Positions 16,081-22,862 of a stretch of DNA of 39,361 bases are shown in pieces. The stretch is from a virus: the IMG/VR virus record IMGVR_UViG_3300046804_000658, positions 1-39,361 of that record; one strand, written 5' to 3'. The notes under the pieces are model-generated. The model worked only from the letters and a program-made list of their open reading frames with translations, searched no databases and was not told the DNA's origin. The position numbers were made by a program, and so were the translations under genes. How positions within the stretch are numbered: the first letter of the stretch is position 1; every line of letters begins with the position of its first letter.

Positions 16081-16404
16081 ATGAGTGAAGAGCTAAGCCA
16101 AGAATCCGTAGACGCAGCAATCATTTTAGAGAACAAAATCAAAGAGCGCGTTCAGGAAATAGTAGTGTACGAAATAAACAAAACGGTAGTTAACATCATA
16201 GGTAAAGTATTCAAACAACAGCAAGAAGCCATGATGATGGAGATAGCTATTAAGCTTGGCCAGATAATGCGGACGACAGAGAAAGAGCACCGCAGGCCGT
16301 TGTGGGATAGCAAGCCTGAAGATTTTGGTCTGAGTGCACAGGAGCTTAATACTCACATGCTGGGTACAAAGGAAGAAGATCATGCCATACACAAAGTCCC
16401 CTAG
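16081..16404 (+). CDS. Hypothetical coiled-coil protein
   Basis: This 107-residue protein has a long N-terminal amphipathic helix (AIILENKIKERVQEIVVYE...) and Met-rich continuation, with an acidic/His C-terminus. ATG 16081 has AGGAGCTAAC directly before it and lies one base after the preceding stop. It overlaps the next gene by 23 bases in another frame. Function unknown; oligomerisation through the helix is likely. Confidence 0.65.
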   Translation: MSEELSQESVDAAIILENKIKERVQEIVVYEINKTVVNIIGKVFKQQQEAMMMEIAIKLGQIMRTTEKEHRRPLWDSKPEDFGLSAQELNTHMLGTKEEDHAIHKVP

Positions 16405-16666
16405 GCCGTACAAGAAGGAATATCAACAGCAAAAAGAGCGTGGCGAGCTAGCTGATCGCATGGAACGTCAACGTGCTAGACGTGCGCTAGACAAGAAAGG
16501 CGTGGACCGCAGCGGTAAAGATGTTGCACATACTAAAGCACTGTCTAACGGCGGTACTAACAAAGACGGTATCAAGCTGGAGTCACCAAGCCGCAACCGT
16601 TCGTTCCGTCGTAACGCAGGGCATGACCTTGTGTCAGAGACTAGCAAGCGCGAACGTAAAAAATAA
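16382..16666 (+). CDS. Small basic HNH-like protein
   Basis: This 94-residue basic protein has a C-terminal pattern GKDVAH (His50), SNGGTN (Asn60) and SPSRNRSFRRN (Asn72). It resembles the His-Asn-Asn metal finger of small phage HNH proteins, where the usual form is VDH, GGxN and SxxNRS. Ala replaces the Asp before His50, so catalysis is uncertain and it may only bind DNA. The N-terminal half is a charged helix (KKEYQQQKERGELADRMER). It sits between the Cas4-like nuclease block and the SNF2 helicase. Family call is moderate. Confidence 0.6.
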   Translation: MPYTKSPRPYKKEYQQQKERGELADRMERQRARRALDKKGVDRSGKDVAHTKALSNGGTNKDGIKLESPSRNRSFRRNAGHDLVSETSKRERKK

Positions 16667-18222
16667 TGCAAATAATAGATAACAAGGTACTCGTGATAAG
16701 AACAAGACGACCACACCTTGTCACGGAGAAAATTAAAAAGAGCAAGATCATCGGCTGGCTACCAGACGGGCTACACGATGTTGCTGTTTTCTTCGGGCTC
16801 AAGGAAGCGCAAGAGCTAGCGCAACTAAAGATAAAGAACGTACCGAGCACGATCAGCAGGGACTACGACTGGCCGGGACTACATAAGCCGTTCGCGCACC
16901 AGAAAGAAACTGCTGCGTTCCTAACGCTACGCAAGAAGGCGTTCTGCTTTAACGAGCAGGGTACAGGCAAGACGGCGGCGGTCATCTGGGCGGCTGACTA
17001 CCTGATGAAGCTAGGGCTGGTGCGCAGGGTGCTAATCATCTGCCCCCTGTCAATTATGAAGTCGGCATGGCAAGCTGACCTATTTAAGTTTGCTGTGCAT
17101 CGCACATGCGACGTAGCCCACGGTAAGAAAGACCAGCGCATCAAAGTCGTGCTGGGTGATGCAGAGTTTGTCATCATCAACTTTGACGGTGTGGATATTG
17201 TCAAAGATCAAATAGCTCACGGTGGCTTTGATCTGATTGTGGCTGATGAAGCCTCAGCCTATAAGAACATGCAGACTAATAGGTGGAAAGCACTTAAGTC
17301 TCTTGTGACTGCTGACACATGGCTATGGATGTTGACGGGCACACCTGCTGCGCAGTCGCCGGTAGATGCGTACGGACTTGCCAAGCTAGTAAACCCTGAC
17401 GGGGTGCCTAAGTTCTTTGGTCAGTTCCGCGACAAAGTTATGGAGAAGGTAGGGCAGTTCCGCTGGATACCACGGCAGAACGCAGAGCTCACGGTGCACA
17501 ACGTGCTGCAACCAGCTATACGGTTTGAGAAGGCGCAGTGTCTAGACCTACCGGATGTGACGTACGTCGAGCGGGAAGCACCACTGACCCCGCAGCAAGC
17601 CAAGTACTACAAGGTGTTGAAAGACCAGATGCTGATGGAGGCAGACGGTGAAGAGGTTACAGCAGTTAACGCAGCCGTAAAGATTAATAAACTGCTACAG
17701 ATATCCGGCGGTGCGGTTTACTCAGATGACAAAGAGGTCATAGAGTTCGACGTGACTAACCGGCTTAACGTAGTGCAGGAAGTCATTGAAGAGTCGAGCC
17801 ACAAAGTCTTGGTGTTCGTGCCCTTCACACATACTATCCAGCTTCTTAAAGAGCATCTCGCAAAAGCGGGAATTACCGCAGAGATAATTAGCGGTCAGGT
17901 AACAGTTAATAAAAGACATGACATTATCCAGAAGTTTCAAAATGAAAAGGAGCCGAAAGTTCTCATCATACAGCCACAAGCTGCATCGCATGGACTTACG
18001 CTTACTGCTGCCAACACGGTCATATGGTACGCACCCGTCACTAGTGTGGAGACATACCTTCAGGCTAATGCGCGAATTAATAGACCGGGACAGAAGAATG
18101 CCATGACTATCGTACATGTAAAGGGTAGCGAGGTAGAGCGCCGCATGTATTACATGTTGCAGAACAACATTACCAATCACACCAAGATTATCGATTTATA
18201 TAAACAAGAAATTAGCGGTTGA
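16666..18222 (+). CDS. SNF2-family DNA helicase/translocase
   Basis: This 518-residue superfamily 2 ATPase has a Q-motif-like PFAHQKETAAF, Walker A QGTGKTA (about 98-104), a DEAS box (194-197), LTGTPAAQSP (motif III, 223-232) and a C-terminal ARINRPGQ (motif VI, about 473). These are SNF2/RapA-type features. Phage members remodel branched DNA or displace proteins, like T4 UvsW in role. It begins in a TAATG overlap with the preceding gene. It is the only separate helicase in the replication block; the primase fusion has its own ATPase. Confidence 0.85.
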   Translation: MQIIDNKVLVIRTRRPHLVTEKIKKSKIIGWLPDGLHDVAVFFGLKEAQELAQLKIKNVPSTISRDYDWPGLHKPFAHQKETAAFLTLRKKAFCFNEQGTGKTAAVIWAADYLMKLGLVRRVLIICPLSIMKSAWQADLFKFAVHRTCDVAHGKKDQRIKVVLGDAEFVIINFDGVDIVKDQIAHGGFDLIVADEASAYKNMQTNRWKALKSLVTADTWLWMLTGTPAAQSPVDAYGLAKLVNPDGVPKFFGQFRDKVMEKVGQFRWIPRQNAELTVHNVLQPAIRFEKAQCLDLPDVTYVEREAPLTPQQAKYYKVLKDQMLMEADGEEVTAVNAAVKINKLLQISGGAVYSDDKEVIEFDVTNRLNVVQEVIEESSHKVLVFVPFTHTIQLLKEHLAKAGITAEIISGQVTVNKRHDIIQKFQNEKEPKVLIIQPQAASHGLTLTAANTVIWYAPVTSVETYLQANARINRPGQKNAMTIVHVKGSEVERRMYYMLQNNITNHTKIIDLYKQEISG

Positions 18223-18407
18223 TTTTCTAACGAAGTGTTGTAAGATAAAGTTTCGTGCTGATGATCGAGCAACGAACGCCAAGCGGTGTGTGGCGAGTAA
18301 CTACCGCAGCAGGGGCCGGGCCAAAGCCAGTATAGGGTTTGTACGTTTACCTATATATGACCTCCTACCCGGTGACCCTGCGTTTCAACCACGAAGGAGC
18401 TAAACCA
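18223..18407 (+). other. Non-coding leader region with possible hairpins
   Basis: These 185 bases hold no convincing gene and form the longest gap of the left arm. Two imperfect hairpins can be drawn: 18250-18277 (cgtgct pairing with agcaacg, one bulge) and 18283-18307 (gcggt pairing with accgc). An A/T-rich segment near 18334-18360 could include a -10 box, but I find no well-spaced -35/-10 pair. It probably holds the promoter for the ssDNA-binding/primase unit. The final 17 bases before the start repeat the leader at 1018. Confidence 0.45.
18387..18403 (+). promoter_or_regulatory. Second copy of the 17-base leader
   Basis: AACCACGAAGGAGCTAA is identical to 1018-1034 and places the Shine-Dalgarno 9 bases before ATG 18408. 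The surrounding bases differ between the two copies, so the conservation is limited to the leader itself, as expected for a functional element. Confidence 0.75.
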
Positions 18408-18803
18408 ATGAGTGATACGTCAGTGAATCAGCTGGCCTCTATCTACCTCAAAATACGTGACGAGCGGGAAAAAATAAAAACCGCGTACGAAGAGGAAGAT
18501 AAAAAGCTAGCTGAGCAGATGGCTGTTGTCGAAGCCGAAATGCTAGAGGTGTTCAGGGACACCGAGTCTACTAGCATCAAGACCCCTACTGGTACCGTCA
18601 TACGTCGTGTAGCTACACGCTACTGGACTAACGACTGGGACACCATGTACAACTTCATCCGAGATAACGATGCGTATGGTTTGCTTGAGCGCCGTATTCA
18701 TCAGACTAACATGAAGCAGTTCTTGGAAGAGAACCCTGACCAGTACCCACCCGGCATGCTAGCCGATAGCCAATATAAGATAACCGTAAGGAGAAGCAAA
18801 TGA
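18408..18803 (+). CDS. Hypothetical coiled-coil protein of the replication block
   Basis: This 131-residue protein begins with a long charged helix (about residues 8-50, REKIKTAYEEEDKKLAEQ), likely a coiled coil. A compact basic/aromatic domain follows (VIRRVATRYWTNDWDTMYNF). ATG 18408 is set by the strong ribosome site of the shared leader; the frame from 18339 has none. It overlaps the putative ssDNA-binding gene by 4 bases. A nuclease-inhibitor or single-strand-binding accessory role is possible from position, but no family is recognised. Confidence 0.75.
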   Translation: MSDTSVNQLASIYLKIRDEREKIKTAYEEEDKKLAEQMAVVEAEMLEVFRDTESTSIKTPTGTVIRRVATRYWTNDWDTMYNFIRDNDAYGLLERRIHQTNMKQFLEENPDQYPPGMLADSQYKITVRRSK

Positions 18804-19705
18804 GCAACGAAGTCTCTATTTTTAAGAACCGTGATGTAGCGGTCGTCGGAAAGAAAGCACCCAGCGCACTGACTCAGTCGCTGATGAAAGCAACGCGCAT
18901 GAAACGCATCTCGCCGCGCAACGGTAAGTTTGTGCGTGTGGTCAACGGTGATGTAGCAGGCAAGCTCAACGCCCCGCTGCGTGTGGTACTGGTAGGTGTA
19001 GCTCAGGCAACGGCACAGCGCACCTTTTACATGAAAGCCTATGACCCCAGCGCCGAGGCAACCGCGCCTGACTGCTGGTCGAACGACGGCAACAAGCCAG
19101 ACGCTAGCATCAAGAACCCGCAAGGCAAGACCTGCGAGACGTGCCCACAGAACGTCAAGGGCTCCGGTCAGGGTAGCACCCGCGCTTGCCGCTTCGAGCG
19201 CCGCGTAGCTGTTGTGCTGCCAGACGAGGTGGGTGGCAACAACCACGGTGACATATATCAGCTGCGTCTAGCGTCGAAGTCTATCTTTGGTAAAGGTGCA
19301 GGTCAGCTGTTCCCACTGAACGCCTACATCGACTACGTTATTGCTAACGGTGAGAACATCGACGGCGTGGTTACCGAGCTGAACTTTGACGAGGACGACA
19401 ATCAGGTTGTGCGCTTCCGCGCTGTGGACTTCGTGGCTAGCCATCCTGAGCTACAAGCTGTGGTCGAAGAGGGTGTAGCTTCACCTGAGGCAGTAAAGGC
19501 AGTGACGCTGACCGTTGCCGTTGTCGATAAGGGCGAGGATGACAATGAGGAATTTGAGACTGCGCCGAAGCTTGCTGCGAAGGAAGAAGAAGCCAGCCCC
19601 GATATTTCGGAACCTACGAAGCGAGCGAGCAAGAAACCGACGCCAGCACCTACGACGGGCAAGAGTCTGGCTGACGTTGTTGATGCGTGGAGCGCTGACG
19701 ACTAA
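18800..19705 (+). CDS. Putative ssDNA-binding protein
   Basis: This 301-residue protein has a beta-rich core and a Cys cluster at about 95-135 (DCWSND, CETCPQN, RACRFERR) that could bind zinc, as in T4 gp32. A Pro/Ala/Lys/Glu linker follows, then an acidic, Trp-containing end DVVDAWSADD. An acidic C-terminal tip after a disordered linker is the classic protein-docking tail of SSBs. The gene lies directly before the primase and is followed by a terminator. No OB-fold motif can be proved by eye, so SSB is an inference from architecture and position. Confidence 0.6.
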   Translation: MSNEVSIFKNRDVAVVGKKAPSALTQSLMKATRMKRISPRNGKFVRVVNGDVAGKLNAPLRVVLVGVAQATAQRTFYMKAYDPSAEATAPDCWSNDGNKPDASIKNPQGKTCETCPQNVKGSGQGSTRACRFERRVAVVLPDEVGGNNHGDIYQLRLASKSIFGKGAGQLFPLNAYIDYVIANGENIDGVVTELNFDEDDNQVVRFRAVDFVASHPELQAVVEEGVASPEAVKAVTLTVAVVDKGEDDNEEFETAPKLAAKEEEASPDISEPTKRASKKPTPAPTTGKSLADVVDAWSADD

Positions 19706-19735
19706 ATGACTTCTCGCGCCGCGCCTTGCGGCTTC

Positions 19736-19762
19736 GGGAGGGGGCAACCCCTCCCTTTTTTT
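19736..19762 (+). terminator. Rightward intrinsic terminator
   Basis: An 8-bp perfect stem (GGGAGGGG with CCCCTCCC) with a GCAA tetraloop is followed by seven T. A second small hairpin (GCCGC/GCGGC, 19718-19732) lies just before it. It separates the putative SSB gene from the primase-helicase gene, which starts 12 bases downstream, so it can work as an attenuator lowering primase expression. Confidence 0.85.
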
Positions 19763-19773
19763 CCGAGCTAAAA

Positions 19774-22605
19774 ATGGCTAACTTCGACTTGTTAGATACA
19801 GTACTTGCCCCCGAAGGGTGGTACGCCGTTGTAGGTATCAAAGGCAAGAAAGTTGACCAGCACCTTGTAGAGACTAGAGAAGAAGTAGATGACTTAGTCG
19901 AGGAGCTTCTATCCCAAAAATTTGACGTGTACTTTGGTTGTGCCAAATATGCAACGGGGGAAAACCGCACCAAGGACAACGCTACCTACTTCAAAGCACT
20001 GTGGGTAGACATAGACTGCGGTGAGGAGAAGGCCGCTTCCGGGGATGGTTACGTAGACCAAGCCACCGGACTACAAGAGCTGCAACGCTTCTGCAAAACT
20101 ATCGGATTGCCCAGACCCGTCGTTGTAAATTCTGGGCGCGGTATCCATGCCTACTGGCCTTTTACCGAGGTGGTGGGTAAGGACAAGTGGGTGCCGATGA
20201 GCGACCGGCTTAAAGAGCTATGCCGCATCCATGAGCTGTTGGTAGACCCTGCATGCTTCGAGCCAGCGCGCATCCTACGGGTGCCGGGGACTTTGAACTT
20301 CAAGGACAACCCAGCCTCTCCGGTTACTGTAATAGCTGGAGCCAACGCTACTGAGCCCGGTGAGCTACACACTACGCTGGGTGTTACAGAAAAAAAATTT
20401 ACTCCGCGTCGGCAGGTACAGCGCAGCGCCCTGACTATGTCTTTGATGGGCAACCGCATCTCTAAGTTCAAGACGATCATGCTGAAGTCTGCGAACGGCG
20501 AGGGCTGTAACCAGCTACTACATTGCTATCAGAATCAGGATTCTATTAGCTATAACCTATGGCGCAGTGCTTTATCCATAGCGGCGTTCTGTGAGGAAGG
20601 CACCACAGCTGCCCACAAGATGTCGGAGAACTACCCCGGCTATGACCCTGAAGAAGTAGAAATAAAAGTACAAGACCTGCAGCGCAAAGGCGGCCCACAT
20701 TTTTGCGAGACGTTCGAAAAAGAAAACCCCGACGGGTGCGATGGTTGCCAGCACAAAGGCAAGATCACTACACCTATTACGCTAGGTAAAGAGATAGCGG
20801 AAGCTGAGAAGTCCCAAGATGGGACTTACGTGGTCGAGGACGAAGAAGAGCAAGTTTCTTACAGTATCCCGTCGTTCCCGTTCCCCTACTTCCGTGGCAA
20901 GGCTGGCGGCATTTACCGGTCAAGCCCCGAGGATGAGGAGCCAGTGCTGATCTACGAGCATGATCTGTACGTGGTTAAGCGCATGAAAGACCCAGAGATA
21001 GGGGAGGTTGCGTACATCCGGTTGCACCTGCCACAGGACGGCGTCAAGGAGTTCACGATGGCAGCCAGTGCTTTGTTAGGAAAAGACGAGCCTAAGAAGT
21101 TGCTGGGTCAGCACGGGGTCATCGGGCACAAGGGGCAGATGGATAACATTGTAAGTTTTTTGGTCAGCTCTATTAAAGACATACAACTATCAAAGAAGGC
21201 AGAGATTATGAGAACACAATTCGGATGGGCAGACAACGACAGCAAGTTCATCATCGGCGACCGTGAGGTCACGGCAGACAACGTCTACTACAGCCCCCCG
21301 TCCACGCACACCGCAAACATCGCGCAACACATGGTGGCTAGGGGGACGTTAGAAAAATGGAAAGAAGTATTCAACATGTACTCCCGCCCCGGTCTGGAAG
21401 CTAATGCGTTTGCTGCACTTACTGCGTTTGGCTCCCCGCTGCTGAAGTTCATGGGGTTGAGCGGGGCCATCATCAACGTCATCTTCAAGAACTCTGGTAG
21501 TGGTAAGTCCACCACGTTGTACATGTGCAACAGCGTCTGGGGGCACCCACATAAGCTAGCCTCCATCCCTAGCGACACCATGAACGCCCGTATGCACAAG
21601 CTGGGCGTGATGAACAACCTGCCCTTCACCATGGACGAGATCACGAACATGAAGGCTGAGGACTTCTCTAACATGGCCTACGCTATGTCGCAGGGGCGGG
21701 GCAAGGACAGACAGAAGGCGTCGGCTAACGAGCTGAGGGCTAACAACACCACGTGGGGCAACATATCTTTAACCTCAGGCAATGCTAGCTTCTACGAGAA
21801 ACTTGCCAGCTTGAAGGACAGCCCGGATGGGGAGCGCATGCGCTTGGTCGAGTACGAGATCGGCTACAGCAACGCTGTATCGCTGGAAGAAGGCAAGCAG
21901 ATGTTCGACCATCAGCTACTGGAAAATTACGGTCTAGCTGGCGAGGTATACGCACAGTGGCTGGTCGGCAACAAAGAGTCTGCTATTGAGCAATTGCTGG
22001 AGGTACAAGCCAAGATCGACAAAGAGCTGCGCCTGACTCAGCGCGAGCGGTTCTGGTCCGGGGTGGTTGCATGCAACATCATGGGTGGGCTGATCGCTAA
22101 GTCGCTGGGGCTGCATGACTACGACATGAAGGCTGTGTACCGCTGGGCATGCGAGATGATACGTGACATCCGCAAGGACAATGAAGCGCCTGTAGACGAC
22201 GCAGCTGGCATCATCGGTGACTTCATCAACCGCCACATGCGCAACATTCTGGTCGTGGACGGCGAGGCTGATGCTAGGACTAAGATGGCACCTGCTCCGA
22301 TCATGGAGCCCTACGGCGAGCTTATCATTCGCTACGAGCCCGACACCAAGCGCATGTACATCGTGAACAAGGCGTTCAAGAACGACTGCGTGGAGAGACA
22401 AGTTAACTACAAGCACACCCTAAGAGAGCTGCATGACAAAGGCATCTACAAGGGCAGCACCACAAGGCGCATGACTACAGGCACCAAGATTAAAGGCCCG
22501 CCTGTGCATGTGATGGAGTTTGACTGCAACACCCCTGAGTTCATTAACGTAGATACTTACGTGGAGAGCGCAAGTGAGGATAGAGGGCGTCAGCTTCCAA
22601 ATTAA
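19774..22605 (+). CDS. Primase-polymerase/helicase fusion
   Basis: This 943-residue replication protein has an N-terminal archaeo-eukaryotic primase-type domain: DID at 79-81, SGRGIH at 120-125 and RVPGTLNFK at 169-177, the three catalytic motifs of PrimPol-like enzymes. A Cys-rich patch (FCETF, GCDGCQHKG, about 310-330) may bind zinc. The C-terminal half resembles DUF927 helicases, with Walker A NSGSGKST (573-580) and MDE (620-622). It would make primers and unwind DNA at the fork for the family A polymerase. ATG 19774 is chosen because the longer frame from 19726 runs through the terminator stem. Confidence 0.8.
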   Translation: MANFDLLDTVLAPEGWYAVVGIKGKKVDQHLVETREEVDDLVEELLSQKFDVYFGCAKYATGENRTKDNATYFKALWVDIDCGEEKAASGDGYVDQATGLQELQRFCKTIGLPRPVVVNSGRGIHAYWPFTEVVGKDKWVPMSDRLKELCRIHELLVDPACFEPARILRVPGTLNFKDNPASPVTVIAGANATEPGELHTTLGVTEKKFTPRRQVQRSALTMSLMGNRISKFKTIMLKSANGEGCNQLLHCYQNQDSISYNLWRSALSIAAFCEEGTTAAHKMSENYPGYDPEEVEIKVQDLQRKGGPHFCETFEKENPDGCDGCQHKGKITTPITLGKEIAEAEKSQDGTYVVEDEEEQVSYSIPSFPFPYFRGKAGGIYRSSPEDEEPVLIYEHDLYVVKRMKDPEIGEVAYIRLHLPQDGVKEFTMAASALLGKDEPKKLLGQHGVIGHKGQMDNIVSFLVSSIKDIQLSKKAEIMRTQFGWADNDSKFIIGDREVTADNVYYSPPSTHTANIAQHMVARGTLEKWKEVFNMYSRPGLEANAFAALTAFGSPLLKFMGLSGAIINVIFKNSGSGKSTTLYMCNSVWGHPHKLASIPSDTMNARMHKLGVMNNLPFTMDEITNMKAEDFSNMAYAMSQGRGKDRQKASANELRANNTTWGNISLTSGNASFYEKLASLKDSPDGERMRLVEYEIGYSNAVSLEEGKQMFDHQLLENYGLAGEVYAQWLVGNKESAIEQLLEVQAKIDKELRLTQRERFWSGVVACNIMGGLIAKSLGLHDYDMKAVYRWACEMIRDIRKDNEAPVDDAAGIIGDFINRHMRNILVVDGEADARTKMAPAPIMEPYGELIIRYEPDTKRMYIVNKAFKNDCVERQVNYKHTLRELHDKGIYKGSTTRRMTTGTKIKGPPVHVMEFDCNTPEFINVDTYVESASEDRGRQLPN

Positions 22606-22768
22606 CTGGAAACAATTCAAGAAGGGGCACTCGTTCTTTTTACCCTGCTTAAATTGTTACACGACAACCGACATGGTGAAGAAAGTTACAAAGCGCCTGA
22701 AATACAACGTGGTAACTAAATGTGTTATCGAAGATGGTATACGGGGTGTACGTGTATGGAGAATATGA
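22574..22768 (+). CDS. Small basic hypothetical protein
   Basis: This 64-residue basic protein starts at GTG 22574 after GGAGAG and overlaps the primase end by 32 bases. It has aromatic and Cys residues (INWKQFKKGHSFFLPCLNCY) and a C-terminal IRGVRVWRI strand. The same layout (a SFF-PCL turn, a basic helix and a GVRVWR end) is common in tiny phage proteins encoded near replication genes, by my recollection. Nucleic-acid binding is plausible. It is the last gene of the left arm. Confidence 0.65.
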   Translation: MRIEGVSFQINWKQFKKGHSFFLPCLNCYTTTDMVKKVTKRLKYNVVTKCVIEDGIRGVRVWRI

Positions 22769-22778
22769 TATAAAGCAC

Positions 22779-22862
22779 CTGACGGCGTTGTTAGCTCCTT
22801 CGTCGTCAGTCTCCTTTCGTGGTTACACGATAGTTCCCCCGGCTTAGTCCGGGGGTTTTTTT
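22779..22862 (+). ncRNA. Candidate 3'-UTR small RNA with anti-Shine-Dalgarno loop
   Basis: Downstream of the last left-arm gene, a 9-bp stem (22779-22787 with 22801-22809, one G-U pair) encloses a 13-base loop TTGTTAGCTCCTT. Within it TTAGCTCCTT is the exact complement of the AAGGAGCTAA ribosome site used by several genes here. An unpaired segment at 22811-22825 (CTCCTTTCGTGGTTA) is complementary, with one bulge, to the upstream half of the 17-base leader at 1018 and 18387. The RNA would end at the terminator 22836-22862. This is the layout of a trans-acting riboregulator. Alternatively it is a stray inverted ribosome-binding site. Confidence 0.4.
22836..22862 (+). terminator. Rightward intrinsic terminator at the arm junction
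   Basis: A 7-bp perfect stem (CCCCCGG with CCGGGGG) and a 6-base loop CTTAGT are followed by seven T. It ends transcription of the left arm and touches the stop codon of the leftward giant gene at 22861. Read leftward, the stem is followed by AACTA and not by a T-run, so it is not expected to stop the virion operon efficiently. Confidence 0.9.

Noticed and set aside
18223-18407. tRNA or tRNA-like gene in the gap
   Set aside because: No cloverleaf with T-loop (GTTC) and acceptor pairing could be built; only two small hairpins are visible.
22836-22862. Reading the junction terminator as bidirectional
   Set aside because: Only the rightward direction has a T-run after the stem; the leftward flank is AACTA.
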